NCBI RefSeq assembly: GCF_902493135.1
Contig: NZ_CABUOD010000053.1
Span: 1-24,307 of the forward strand
Length of the DNA: 24,307 nucleotides
Reading direction: 5' to 3'
Source of the DNA: an uncultured Parabacteroides sp.
GTDB taxonomy: Bacteria > Bacteroidota > Bacteroidia > Bacteroidales > Tannerellaceae
Under the pieces are notes generated by a model. It was not told the origin of the DNA, made no database searches, and was given only the letters and a program-made list of their open reading frames with translations. Positions 1 through 7,796 of the stretch are shown here, in pieces. How positions within the stretch are numbered: the first letter of the stretch is position 1; the number at the start of each line of letters is the position of its first letter. The position numbers and the translations under genes were made by a program.

Positions 1-98
1 TTCTATCCGAACCGGGTAAGGGAACTATATCTCTATTTTTCAGTTAAATGAAAGAGCCGTGTGCAAAACATAATATTTACAACAAATTTGGTAACATA
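1..98. other. Non-coding left edge, 3' of argB
   Basis: No credible gene is visible. The stretch lies downstream of the argB stop codon (minus strand) and is AT-rich. I see no G+C-rich hairpin with a T-run that would terminate argB, so its transcript may continue beyond the window. It contains one copy of a 19-bp sequence that recurs inverted at the right edge of the window. Confidence 0.5.
44..62 (+). repeat. 19-bp long-range inverted repeat, left copy
   Basis: TTAAATGAAAGAGCCGTGT is the exact reverse complement of 24252-24270. Similarity resumes after a 3-base interruption: TCTATTTTT at 32-40 matches AAAATAGA in the same relative position at the right copy. A 19-base match by chance between two places in 24 kb is unlikely. 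Function is unknown; a dispersed intergenic repeat is the simplest explanation. Confidence 0.7.
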
Positions 99-866
99 TT
101 AAAAGACGCGTGTACCTTTTCCCAAATGAATATCCGAAGCCTGCGTTATAATCACCTGCTTAACCCCGGCATCGATCGCCTGAAACGAATTTTCGAGCTT
201 AGGGATCATTCCTCCTTGAATCACACCTGCTTCCACATACTGCTTGAAAGCCGTACGGTCTATTTCGGGAATCACACTTTCATCATCGTTCTCATCCTTC
301 AAAACCCCTTTCTTTTCAAAACAGAACATCAAAGTCACTTCAAAATGTTTCGCCAAAGCTTTAGCGGCTTCTCCTGCGATCGTATCGGCGTTGGTATTCA
401 ACATATGTCCTTGTTTGTCATGTGTAAGGGGAGCCAATACCGGAACAATACCCTGATGAATCAGGGATGCCAGCAGATCCGCATTCACTTCTTTCACATC
501 CCCGACAAAACCGTAGTCAACCTCTCCTACCGGACGTTTGTCCGACCGCATCAGATTCATATCCGCTCCGGTCAACCCCAACGCATTTATACCTAAAGCC
601 TGGAGGCCGGCGACAATATTCTTATTGACCAGTCCTCCATAAACCATTGTAACCACTCTCAACATGTCAACATCCGTAATCCGGCGACCGCCCACCATCT
701 TACTCTCGATACCCAATTGTGCAGCCAGTTTCGTAGCGGAACGTCCGCCCCCATGAACCAGCACTTTATATCCTTCCACCTGCGAGAAGTCATTCAGCAG
801 ATTGCGGAGCGTTTCTTCTTCTTCCACAATCTTTCCTCCCACCTTAATCAGCGTAAGCTTTTCCAT
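99..866 (-). CDS. argB: Acetylglutamate (or N-succinylglutamate) kinase ArgB
   Basis: This amino-acid kinase of 255 residues phosphorylates the gamma-carboxylate of an N-acylated glutamate, the second step of cytoplasmic arginine synthesis. Visible features are the N-terminal KVGGK motif (Lys8), the glycine-rich VHGGGRSA loop at about residues 38-44, and VGGRRITD at about 58-65. The C-terminal part is ATP-binding; length is normal for the family. The ATG fits the family start, and a TACCTTTG -7 box lies about 30 bases upstream. In Bacteroides fragilis arginine synthesis is known to run through N-succinyl rather than N-acetyl intermediates, so the substrate here may be N-succinylglutamate; the sequence alone cannot decide that. 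The gene is divergent from tRNA-Gly and its downstream neighbour is outside the window. Confidence 0.95.
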   Translation of the reverse strand: MEKLTLIKVGGKIVEEEETLRNLLNDFSQVEGYKVLVHGGGRSATKLAAQLGIESKMVGGRRITDVDMLRVVTMVYGGLVNKNIVAGLQALGINALGLTGADMNLMRSDKRPVGEVDYGFVGDVKEVNADLLASLIHQGIVPVLAPLTHDKQGHMLNTNADTIAGEAAKALAKHFEVTLMFCFEKKGVLKDENDDESVIPEIDRTAFKQYVEAGVIQGGMIPKLENSFQAIDAGVKQVIITQASDIHLGKGTRVF

Positions 867-895
867 TCCTATAAATTATTTTAAAATTTTTGAGC

Positions 896-903
896 CAAAG
901 GTA
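896..903 (-). promoter_or_regulatory. Bacteroidetes -7 box for argB
   Basis: On the minus strand this reads TACCTTTG, an exact match to TAnnTTTG, about 30 bases before the argB ATG. No TTG is found at the expected 19-21 bases upstream, so only the -7 element is supported. It lies only 22 bp from the oppositely directed tRNA promoter box. Confidence 0.55.
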
Positions 904-924
904 CTAAAAAATAAAAGATTTATA

Positions 925-932
925 TACTTTTG
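925..932 (+). promoter_or_regulatory. Bacteroidetes -7 box for tRNA-Gly
   Basis: TACTTTTG matches TAnnTTTG and ends 11 bases before the mature tRNA 5' end, a plausible distance for a stable-RNA promoter. No good TTG element is seen at the standard spacing. Confidence 0.6.
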
Positions 933-943
933 CACCATCCAAC

Positions 944-1019
944 GCGGTAGTAGCTCAGTTGGTAGAGCATCAGCTTCCCAAGCTGAGGGTCACGAGTTCG
1001 AGCCTCGCCTACCGCTCCA
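944..1019 (+). tRNA. tRNA-Gly, anticodon CCC
   Basis: The 76-nt cloverleaf includes an encoded CCA end. The 7-bp acceptor stem is GCGGTAG/CTACCGC, the D arm contains AGCTCAGTTGGTAGAGC, and the anticodon stem is TCAGC/GCTGA. The loop is TTCCCAA with anticodon CCC at 977-979. The T arm carries GTTCGAG, the discriminator base is T1016, and CCA is 1017-1019. It reads the GGG glycine codon. Confidence 0.97.
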
Positions 1020-1022
1020 AAG

Positions 1023-1073
1023 AAAACGCTCTCTGATTATCAAACAATTAAATTGATAGTCGAGAGCGTTTTT
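1023..1073 (+). terminator. Intrinsic terminator after tRNA-Gly
   Basis: A long hairpin pairs AAAACGCTCTC with GAGAGCGTTTT, extended inward by GATTATCAA/TTGATAGTC around a short AT loop, with a T-rich 3' flank. It begins four bases after the tRNA CCA end, so it should end the tRNA transcript. Confidence 0.9.
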
Positions 1074-1139
1074 ATTTGTAAGAAATAAATAACACAAATA
1101 GCAAAAAGATGCCGGGAGATACAAGTATTGTTTGTTCCC

Positions 1140-1223
1140 GACATTGTCGAGTATATTTTTGACAATGTCGAGAATATACTTGACAATGCCGAAAATATAC
1201 ACGGCAACATCGAAAATAAATTA
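1140..1223 (+). repeat. 21-bp tandem repeat array upstream of the response regulator
   Basis: Four imperfect 21-bp units start at 1140, 1161, 1182 and 1203. The common core is GACAATGTCGAGAATATAC, decaying towards the fourth copy. GACATTGTC and GACAATGTC are themselves near-palindromic, so adjacent units give dyads of the form TGTC-N12-GACA. Because 21 is a multiple of three, the frame stays open and reads as heptads, but the -7 box at 1315 lies downstream, which argues against translation. A regulatory array or a decaying repeat are both possible. Confidence 0.8.
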
Positions 1224-1314
1224 CATGCACAGGAAATGCCGGCTACTCGCCAGATATTTACAATTATCCGCCAGGAAAAACAAGATCAGATAGCGGGGAT
1301 TCGCAAATTATCCG

Positions 1315-1322
1315 TATGTTTG
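1315..1322 (+). promoter_or_regulatory. Bacteroidetes -7 box for the two-component operon
   Basis: TATGTTTG matches TAnnTTTG exactly. Transcription would start near 1329, 18 bases before the ATG at 1347. This supports 1347 as the translation start and places the tandem repeats upstream of the promoter. No TTG is seen at the standard distance. Confidence 0.45.
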
Positions 1323-1346
1323 AAGGCAAAAAGCAATAGACAGACA

Positions 1347-2717
1347 ATGGCAATACGGCAGGGAAAAATTCTGATAGTAGACGACAATGAAGATATCCTA
1401 TTCACACTAAAGATGTTACTACGCCCACGCGTTGAAAGCATCACTACTTGTACCGATCCGAAAGAAATCAACCGGTTGGTGTCCAGAAACCGGTACGACG
1501 TCATTCTGCTGGACATGAATTTCACGGCGGATGCCGTCAGCGGCAAAGAAGGATTCTACTGGCTGGAACGGATACTGGAAATCTCGCCTGAGACAGTCGT
1601 TATCCTGATCACCGCCTACTCGGACACAGAGAAGGCCGTACGTGCCATCAAAGCCGGCGCTACCGACTTCATCCCTAAACCCTGGCAGAACGAAAAGATG
1701 CTGGCGACCGTATCGTCCGCCCTCGAACTTAGTTCCAGCCGTTCGGAAGTGCGGACGCTCAAGGCGCAAAAGTCAACACTCACAGCTGCGACAGAACCGG
1801 AAACGGAGGTGATCGGCGAATCGGCAGCCATGCAAAACGTGTTTCGGACGCTTGAAAAGCTGAAAGATACGGACGCCAATATCCTGTTGCAGGGAGAAAA
1901 CGGGACAGGCAAGGATTTGATCGCCTACACGCTTCACAAGCAATCCGGACGCGGGAAAGAGCCGTTCATCCCGATAGACCTCGGAAGCATCCCACATGAA
2001 CTGTTCGAAAGCGAACTGTTCGGTCACGAGAAAGGAGCGTTCACGGATGCGGACAAGAGTAAATCCGGACGCATCGAGATCGCATCCGGCGGCACGCTTT
2101 TCCTGAACGAGATCGGGAATCTGCCGTTGATGGCCCAGTCCAAACTACTGACAGTCATCGAGCAACGTAAAATAAACCGGATAGGCTCCACACTGGAGAT
2201 ACCGATCGACATCCGCCTGATCTCAGCTACCAATACAGACTTGCACGCAGCCGTGCAGGAAGGACATTTCCGGCAAGACCTGTTATACCGGATCAATACA
2301 ATCGAAATCACCCTTCCCCCTTTGCGGGAACGGGAAAACGATGTGACGCTCCTCGCCCGGCATTTCCTGCAACGCTATTGCCAGAAGTATAAGAAAGAGA
2401 TAGACGGTTTCTCCAACGAGGCGCATCAACTGCTGAAACAATATAACTGGCCGGGGAACGTGCGCGAACTGCAACATGTGATCGAACGCGCCGTAATCCT
2501 TTCCGGAACCCGGCAATTGCAATATGACGATTTCATGCTCCGCCTCCCTGTTTCCAACCCACAAGACAAAGAAGGCAAGTTCAATCTGGAAGAACTGGAG
2601 AAAAACACGATACAGGAAGTGCTTCGCCATTGCGCCGGGAACATGACACAGGCAGCCGGCCTGCTTGGCATCACGCGTACATCCTTATATCGGAGATTGG
2701 AGAAATACGGCTTATGA
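1347..2717 (+). CDS. Sigma-54-dependent response regulator, NtrC family
   Basis: This 456-residue transcriptional activator has three domains. The receiver (about 5-125) has acidic D12/D13, phospho-acceptor D56 in ILLDMNF, T89 and K111. The AAA+ domain (about 155-385) has Walker A GENGTGKD at 183-190 and GAFTDA at 230-235, the sigma-54 contact loop, where GAFTGA is canonical. The C-terminal Fis-type HTH has NMTQAAGLLGITRTSLYRRL. It should be activated by the kinase encoded next and drive RpoN promoters. Walker B reads LFLNEIGN, with Asn254 in place of the usual Asp. The ATG at 1347 puts the receiver at normal distance from the N-terminus; an in-frame extension upstream to TTG 1128 runs through tandem repeats and is probably not translated. 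It overlaps the kinase gene by ATGA. Confidence 0.92.
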   Translation: MAIRQGKILIVDDNEDILFTLKMLLRPRVESITTCTDPKEINRLVSRNRYDVILLDMNFTADAVSGKEGFYWLERILEISPETVVILITAYSDTEKAVRAIKAGATDFIPKPWQNEKMLATVSSALELSSSRSEVRTLKAQKSTLTAATEPETEVIGESAAMQNVFRTLEKLKDTDANILLQGENGTGKDLIAYTLHKQSGRGKEPFIPIDLGSIPHELFESELFGHEKGAFTDADKSKSGRIEIASGGTLFLNEIGNLPLMAQSKLLTVIEQRKINRIGSTLEIPIDIRLISATNTDLHAAVQEGHFRQDLLYRINTIEITLPPLRERENDVTLLARHFLQRYCQKYKKEIDGFSNEAHQLLKQYNWPGNVRELQHVIERAVILSGTRQLQYDDFMLRLPVSNPQDKEGKFNLEELEKNTIQEVLRHCAGNMTQAAGLLGITRTSLYRRLEKYGL

Positions 2718-4048
2718 AACGTTATACGAAAAAAGCGGCCGGATTGATCTTCCTCCTGTTGGCGACCAGTGTGGTGTTCGGGCTACTTGTCGCTTTCCGG
2801 TTTTACATCTCCGCCATCGTCACGTTGGCCTTGATTCTGTTCGAAGGATATTACCTGTTCCGTCTGATGGAACGCAGCGACCGCTTGTTCAAGCAGTTTA
2901 TCTGGTCGATGCGCTATTCCGACTTTCTCGCCTCCGGAACTCCTTTGCAGGAACAAAACGACAAGATTCCGCAAGACCTGATGAAGGTCATGGAAGAGGC
3001 TTTGCAACATTACAAAAAACATTTGCAGGAGAAGGAAAGCCAGTTGCAATATTTCCAGGCTTTGGCAAACCATATCGACCTTTCCGTGTTCGTCTACTCC
3101 GACACCGGGCAGGTGGAATGGATGAACCAGGCTTTCAAGATCCAAACGGGACTGAACTTTGCTGACACGATCGACGACCTGGCCGCCTACCATCCGGAAC
3201 TTCCCGCCCGCTTGCGCACTTTGCATCCCGGCGAATTGTCCATCCTGCAAGTCAGGCGGAAAGATGAATATTCGCAATTGATCCTTTCGGCCATATCTTT
3301 CGTCGTCCTGGGCAAGCCGCTTACGGTCGTCAGCATGAAAAACATCCGTTCCGTCCTGGAAAACAAAGAGACGGAAGCCTGGCAGAAATTGATACGGGTT
3401 CTGACGCACGAGATCATGAACTCCATGACGCCGATCGTTTCTCTGTCCGAACTGCTACGGAACAAATGCATGAATGAACCGGGAGCCGATGCGGAAGACC
3501 GGGAAGAGGTCAACCAAGCTGTCGAAACGATTTTCCGCAGGAGCAGCGGCCTGGTGCGCTTCGTTGAAAGCTACCGGAAAGTTACGGGCATCCCGATGCC
3601 TGTTCCGGAGATTATTCCGGTCAACAATTTCCTGAACGACATCAGCATCCTGTTCAAAGAGCAGGAAGACAAGATCGAAATCGTTCCTGCGGCAGCACAC
3701 CTACAAGTCATTGCCGACAAAGGACTGATCGAGCAAGTACTGATCAACCTGATCAAAAATGCTTTGGATGCAACCCGTCATTGCCCAAGGCCACGGATCG
3801 AATTGTCTGCCGGCATCAACGAAGAAGGCAAAACCTTTATCCGGGTGAGCGACAACGGTACAGGCATACCGGTTGAAGTCCAGGAACGCATCTTTATCCC
3901 ATTCTTCACGACCAAACCTTCCGGCTCCGGCATTGGGCTGAGTATTTCCAGACAGATCATGCACATGCACAAAGGAGACTTGTCCGTTTTATCCGAAGAC
4001 GGACAAGGCAGCCGGTTCTTCGTTACTTTCGGCTCGATTCAAAAGTAA
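2714..4048 (+). CDS. NtrB/NtrY-like sensor histidine kinase
   Basis: This 444-residue membrane kinase is the cognate partner of the preceding regulator, with which it overlaps by four bases. Two hydrophobic segments (about 9-28 and 31-50) form a short membrane anchor with almost no periplasmic loop, suggesting the signal is sensed in the membrane or cytoplasm. A coiled-coil linker (about 85-115) leads to a PAS-like region (about 112-215). The HisKA box is LTHEIMNSMTPI with phospho-accepting His232. The HATPase domain has the N box (EQVLINLIKNALDAT), G1 (DNGTGIP), F box (FIPFFTTKPSGSG) and G2 (GIGLSIS). No receiver is fused. The start at 2714 gives the ATGA overlap; an upstream in-frame ATG at 2630 lies inside the regulator's HTH and is rejected. 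The stimulus is unknown. Confidence 0.92.
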   Translation: MKRYTKKAAGLIFLLLATSVVFGLLVAFRFYISAIVTLALILFEGYYLFRLMERSDRLFKQFIWSMRYSDFLASGTPLQEQNDKIPQDLMKVMEEALQHYKKHLQEKESQLQYFQALANHIDLSVFVYSDTGQVEWMNQAFKIQTGLNFADTIDDLAAYHPELPARLRTLHPGELSILQVRRKDEYSQLILSAISFVVLGKPLTVVSMKNIRSVLENKETEAWQKLIRVLTHEIMNSMTPIVSLSELLRNKCMNEPGADAEDREEVNQAVETIFRRSSGLVRFVESYRKVTGIPMPVPEIIPVNNFLNDISILFKEQEDKIEIVPAAAHLQVIADKGLIEQVLINLIKNALDATRHCPRPRIELSAGINEEGKTFIRVSDNGTGIPVEVQERIFIPFFTTKPSGSGIGLSISRQIMHMHKGDLSVLSEDGQGSRFFVTFGSIQK

Positions 4049-4053
4049 GCAAA

Positions 4054-4075
4054 ACTTTTCTTTCAAGAGAAAAGT
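4054..4075. promoter_or_regulatory. 8-bp perfect hairpin between kinase and NAD(P)HX repair gene
   Basis: ACTTTTCT and AGAAAAGT flank a 6-base loop. The hairpin starts just after the kinase stop and ends 9 bases before the next -7 box, so it overlaps where a -33 element would lie. It lacks a clear T-run. It may be a weak terminator for the two-component operon or an operator for the next gene. Confidence 0.45.
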
Positions 4076-4083
4076 AATATTCC

Positions 4084-4091
4084 TACATTTG
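4084..4091 (+). promoter_or_regulatory. Bacteroidetes -7 box for the NAD(P)HX repair gene
   Basis: TACATTTG matches TAnnTTTG, 33 bases before the ATG at 4124. No TTG lies at the standard spacing; that position is occupied by the hairpin at 4054-4075. Confidence 0.55.
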
Positions 4092-4123
4092 TATGCACAA
4101 AGAAACAAAGACAACCGATAGTT

Positions 4124-5635
4124 ATGATAAAGATATTCTCAACAGACAAAGTCAGAGAGCTCGATAAATATACCATTCAAAACGAACCGATCAGCTCTAT
4201 CGACTTGGTAGAACGCGCGGCAACCGTATTTACAAGTGAATTTTGCCGCCGCTATTCCAAACAAACCCGCATTATCGTGTTTGCCGGACAAGGCAACAAC
4301 GGAGCCGACGCACTGGCAATCGCCCGTATGCTGACGGATGCCGGTTACCGGGTCGAAACGTATCTGTTCAACCCGACCATGCGGCTTTCCGAAGACTGCG
4401 AACTGAACAAACAACGGTTACTCCATATGGAAAAGATCGAATTCACGGAAGTCGTGGACGATTTTGTCCCGCCCGAACTGGAAGAACGGGATGTCGTGAT
4501 AGACGGCTTGTTCGGTTCCGGCCTGAATCGCCCCTTAACCGGAGGATTTGCCGCAATGGTAAGATATATCAACCAGTCGGATGCGACCGTCGTTGCGATC
4601 GACATTCCTTCCGGCCTGTTCGGCGAAGACAACCGCAAGAACGATCCGGACTCTATCATCCATGCCGATCTGACGCTGACATTCGGTTTCCCGAAGCTGG
4701 CGTTCCTGCTTCCTGAAAATGCGGAATTTGTCGGTGAATGGAAAGTGCTGGATATCCTGTTGCACCCGGAAATCATAGCCAGCACTCCGACACAATTCAC
4801 ATTGGTGACGGAAGAAGATATTGCCACTGTCTTCCAGCCCCGTAACCGTTTTGCCCATAAAGGGACATTTGGTCATGCGCTTCTGATCGCCGGAAGCCGT
4901 GGAAAGATGGGGGCCGCCCTCCTGTCTGCCAAAGCTTGCCTTAGAAGTGGGGCCGGCCTGCTGACCGTTCACATTCCCGGACGTGGCGAGCAGATCTTGC
5001 AGACCGCTTTTCCGGAGGCGATGGTTGATTCCGACCAACATCAAGATCATTTCAGCTCTGTTTCCGGTATCAAGGCCTACTCCTCTATCGCGATCGGGCC
5101 TGGTTTGGGGAAACATCCCGATTCCGCCAAAGCATTGGAACAGTTACTACAAGTAGTGGAAAAGCCGCTTGTGATCGATGCCGATGCGTTGAATCTGATC
5201 GCAGCCAACAAAGATTTATTGAAACGCATCCCTCCGCGCAGCATCCTTACGCCACATCCCAAAGAATTCGACCGGATAGCGGGTGAAAGCATCAGTTCAT
5301 ACGAACGGTTGAAAAAGACTCAGGCTTTCGCTATCGATCACCAACTGTGTGTCGTCCTGAAAGGGGCTTATACGGCAATCTGTACGGCTACCGGAAATGT
5401 TTATTTCAACAATTGCGGGAACCCGGGTATGGCAACGGCGGGCAGTGGCGATGTTTTGACAGGTATTATCCTGGCATTGCTCGCACAAGGATTGGAACCT
5501 GAAACGGCTTCCGTTGCAGGTGTTTTCCTTCATGGGACAGCCGGTGATCTGGCTGCCGTCTATCGCTCCGAAGAGAGCATGATCGCCAGTGATATCACAG
5601 ATATGCTGGGAAAAGCGTTCAAGCAGATAAAATAA
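4124..5635 (+). CDS. nnr: Bifunctional NAD(P)H-hydrate epimerase/dehydratase
   Basis: This 503-residue metabolite-repair enzyme epimerises and dehydrates the damaged hydrated forms of NADH and NADPH in the cytoplasm. The N-terminal YjeF_N half (about 1-215) has GQGNNGADALAIAR, which binds the nucleotide, and VVIDGLFGSGLNRP, carrying the likely catalytic Asp. The C-terminal ribokinase-like ADP-dependent dehydratase half (about 240-503) has HKGTFGHALLIAGS, DADALNLIA, LTPHPKEF and GNPGMATAGSGDVLTG, where the GSGD Asp is the expected catalytic residue. The fused two-domain arrangement and length are the usual bacterial form. It has its own likely promoter. The downstream neighbour is a MITE-like element, so the gene probably ends its transcription unit. 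Confidence 0.95.
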   Translation: MIKIFSTDKVRELDKYTIQNEPISSIDLVERAATVFTSEFCRRYSKQTRIIVFAGQGNNGADALAIARMLTDAGYRVETYLFNPTMRLSEDCELNKQRLLHMEKIEFTEVVDDFVPPELEERDVVIDGLFGSGLNRPLTGGFAAMVRYINQSDATVVAIDIPSGLFGEDNRKNDPDSIIHADLTLTFGFPKLAFLLPENAEFVGEWKVLDILLHPEIIASTPTQFTLVTEEDIATVFQPRNRFAHKGTFGHALLIAGSRGKMGAALLSAKACLRSGAGLLTVHIPGRGEQILQTAFPEAMVDSDQHQDHFSSVSGIKAYSSIAIGPGLGKHPDSAKALEQLLQVVEKPLVIDADALNLIAANKDLLKRIPPRSILTPHPKEFDRIAGESISSYERLKKTQAFAIDHQLCVVLKGAYTAICTATGNVYFNNCGNPGMATAGSGDVLTGIILALLAQGLEPETASVAGVFLHGTAGDLAAVYRSEESMIASDITDMLGKAFKQIK

Positions 5636-5656
5636 AATACTCCATCTATTATAACA

Positions 5657-5794
5657 AAGGAGGTGTCAAAACAAAATCCTGTCACTAATAGCCATAATTT
5701 AGGCACGGATTCACGGAAAACACGAAAAGAGAATAAATTTATCCGTAAAATCCGTGCCTAAAAGATCGTGATAAAGGGGTTTTGACAGCTCCTT
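5657..5794. mobile_element. MITE-like element, 138 bp, with nested inverted repeats
   Basis: Terminal inverted repeats at 5657-5672 (AAGGAGGTGTCAAAAC) and 5779-5794 match at 15 of 16 positions. A second perfect 14-bp pair lies inside: TTTAGGCACGGATT at 5698-5711 and its complement at 5749-5762. The element could fold into one long hairpin and has no coding capacity. Size, TIRs and lack of ORFs fit a miniature inverted-repeat transposable element mobilised in trans by an IS transposase. I do not see a convincing target-site duplication, and I cannot name the parent family. A structured intergenic RNA or terminator is the alternative. Confidence 0.7.
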
Positions 5795-5900
5795 CGTCTG
5801 TGATCCACTAACCAGCTACTGTATCGACAAAAAGATAGGTCCTTTTCTTATAAATCGAAGCAAATTAATAGAATGATTAAAACATTTTATTGTAAATTAA

Positions 5901-5930
5901 TTGTTCTTTCCCCGAAAACAAGTATATTCG
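5901..5930 (+). promoter_or_regulatory. Probable promoter of the TPR regulator
   Basis: TTG at 5901-5903 is followed after 19 bases by TATATTCG at 5923-5930, one base off TAnnTTTG. It lies 25 bases before the ATG at 5955. The rest of the gap after the MITE-like element (5795-5900) is AT-rich, with no other feature I can support. Confidence 0.5.
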
Positions 5931-5954
5931 AATCCATAATTAAAGGAGATAGAA

Positions 5955-7679
5955 ATGAATAAATATTTAATACATACGACATCGCTTGTAGCCACTGTCT
6001 TATTACTGTTCATGTGTGCTTGCAGTGATCACCCACAAGCCCCAACACTACTCGAAGCTGAGAAAATCATCGAAGAACGGCCGGACAGTGCCTTAGCTAT
6101 CCTAACTAAAATCGAAAACATCAACCAGCTGTCCGAAAAGGATCATGCAACTTACTGCCTGCTCCTCACCCAAGCTCAAGACCTGAATTATATCACCCAT
6201 ACTTCAGACTCTTTAATCAAAATCGCGGCGAAGTATTTTGAAAAGAGCAAAGATATGCACAAGGCAAGTCTTTCATATTATTATATGGGACGTGTCAATG
6301 CCGATCTTTATGATGCATTAAAAGCACAAGAGTATTATCTAAAAGCATTAGAAGTAGGAGAAAAAACAAAAGATTATCATCTACTCGCTCGAATCTGCAA
6401 TAACTTGGGCACATTATACAACTACCAAGATATATATGATATGGCACTTCCTATACAAAAAAAGGCTCTACATTATTTAGAACAAGATACCAAACTGGAT
6501 TCTGCTAATATATCCTTCGTACTAAGAAATATTGCACGAACATATGTTCAAACACAACAAAAGGACAGTGCAATCTTTTATTTTCAAAAAGCAATGAAAT
6601 ATTCTACACCGAACAATATATCATCTATTTCACTCAGTTTGGGCAATTTACACTTCGATAAAGGAGAATACAAGGAAGCACAAGAATATATAGAAAAAGC
6701 TTTAAGTTTGGCTCTAAATAAAAAAACATTAGATCCCATCTATTTATCAAAAGGAGAACTATTTAAAGTTACAGGACAGATAGATTCTGCAAAAATATAT
6801 TTAACAATAAGTTCGAAAAGTCCTTTTCTTTATACAAAAGCTGGCAGTTTCAAGAATTTAGCAAAAATTGCCTTAGAACAACAAAATTGGCACGATTATC
6901 TAAAATATTCAAATGAATATGAATTATTACGTGATTCCATCACCAATAGCTCTCATTTTGAAAATATTCGGATGACACAAGGAATGTATAACTATCAAAG
7001 AATTAACAAAGAAAAAAATAAATTTAAAGAAGAGGCTGCTCATAGAATGATTTTGATATATCAAGTCATCATCCTTTTTTCTGTAATTTTTATTATTGGG
7101 TTCATTTTCACTAAAAAAGAGCAAAGGAAAAAGAAAAGATTAGCTGAATTAAGAGAAGAGCAATATAAACGTAGTCAACAATATATTGAAGACAATGAAA
7201 AACAGATTTCTCAATTAACCGAAATGCTTCATTCTAAACAAGAAGAAATGGGTGAAGTCGAAAGACAATTATATGAAGTAAGAAAGTTAATGCTTGAAAT
7301 GGAAAACAGACAAATTTTCGAAAAACAGGGAACATTTCTTTTGTTAGAGAAAGATTTTCATAGCTCATCTTTATATATCAGAATTCATAGGGAAGATGAT
7401 ATACAACTTGGTCCAAGTGAATGGGAAGAACTACATCAATTGATTGATGCAACATATTCAGATTTCACCAATCGACTTATCAAACTTTACCCACAAATAT
7501 CCATAGAAGAAATACATATTTGTTATTTAGTAAAGATGCAACTATCCATAAAAAAGATAGCCTTTATCATGCATATCACAAGTTCAGGAGTGTCTCAATG
7601 TCGCAGAAGATTATATAAGAAGTTCACAGGAGAGCCTCAAAATACAGAAAAGTTCGACAAGTTTATATCTGATTTCTAA
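5955..7679 (+). CDS. Membrane-spanning TPR regulator with C-terminal HTH
   Basis: This 574-residue protein appears to be a one-component transmembrane regulator. The N-terminus is a signal peptide/lipoprotein-like segment with Cys23 preceded by MCA, a plausible lipobox. TPR-like helical repeats fill about 30-340 (for example YYYMGRVNADLYDALKAQEYY and GNLHFDKGEYKEAQEYIEKAL). One transmembrane segment lies at about 365-386, followed by Lys/Arg-rich residues and a coiled coil to about 455. The C-terminal part (about 500-550) resembles a LuxR/sigma-4-like HTH: IKKIAFIMHITSSGVSQCRRRL. The layout puts the TPRs in the periplasm and the HTH in the cytoplasm. It is visibly AT-richer than the flanking housekeeping genes. 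A secreted DUF3244 protein follows in the same direction. Ligand and target are unknown; regulating the neighbouring gene is an inference. Confidence 0.8.
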   Translation: MNKYLIHTTSLVATVLLLFMCACSDHPQAPTLLEAEKIIEERPDSALAILTKIENINQLSEKDHATYCLLLTQAQDLNYITHTSDSLIKIAAKYFEKSKDMHKASLSYYYMGRVNADLYDALKAQEYYLKALEVGEKTKDYHLLARICNNLGTLYNYQDIYDMALPIQKKALHYLEQDTKLDSANISFVLRNIARTYVQTQQKDSAIFYFQKAMKYSTPNNISSISLSLGNLHFDKGEYKEAQEYIEKALSLALNKKTLDPIYLSKGELFKVTGQIDSAKIYLTISSKSPFLYTKAGSFKNLAKIALEQQNWHDYLKYSNEYELLRDSITNSSHFENIRMTQGMYNYQRINKEKNKFKEEAAHRMILIYQVIILFSVIFIIGFIFTKKEQRKKKRLAELREEQYKRSQQYIEDNEKQISQLTEMLHSKQEEMGEVERQLYEVRKLMLEMENRQIFEKQGTFLLLEKDFHSSSLYIRIHREDDIQLGPSEWEELHQLIDATYSDFTNRLIKLYPQISIEEIHICYLVKMQLSIKKIAFIMHITSSGVSQCRRRLYKKFTGEPQNTEKFDKFISDF

Positions 7680-7698
7680 ACAGATACAACTTGTCACA

Positions 7699-7714
7699 TT
7701 TTTGTCAACAAAAA
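7699..7714. promoter_or_regulatory. Palindrome upstream of the DUF3244 gene
   Basis: TTTTTGTCAACAAAAA is two perfect 7-base arms around CA. It sits 20 bases after the TPR regulator stop and 26 bases before the -7 box of the DUF3244 gene. An operator, perhaps for the neighbouring HTH protein, is plausible; a weak bidirectional terminator is the alternative. Confidence 0.45.
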
Positions 7715-7740
7715 TACGTACTTCATAATGATGAGAAATT

Positions 7741-7748
7741 TACCTTTG
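7741..7748 (+). promoter_or_regulatory. Bacteroidetes -7 box for the DUF3244 gene
   Basis: TACCTTTG matches TAnnTTTG. A transcript starting near 7755 would exclude the upstream in-frame ATG at 7728, so it decides the start at 7797, where a signal peptide begins. There is no TTG at standard distance. Confidence 0.6.
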
Positions 7749-7796
7749 CCAAAAATCTCAATTTTGACTATTAGTAAAACAAATCTTTTTAATATT

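Noticed and set aside
802..1056. 84-codon ORF over the tRNA
   Set aside because: It reads through the tRNA-Gly gene and its terminator.
1074..1346. Sigma-54 (-24/-12) promoter autoregulating the two-component operon
   Set aside because: No TGGCAC-N5-TTGC-like pair was found; the only promoter-like signal is the TAnnTTTG box.
2630..2713. Upstream start for the histidine kinase
   Set aside because: It lies inside the regulator's HTH in another frame; the ATGA overlap at 2714 places the membrane segment at the N-terminus.
7728..7796. Upstream ATG start for the DUF3244 gene
   Set aside because: The -7 box at 7741-7748 would lie inside the coding region, and the signal peptide begins at the ATG at 7797.
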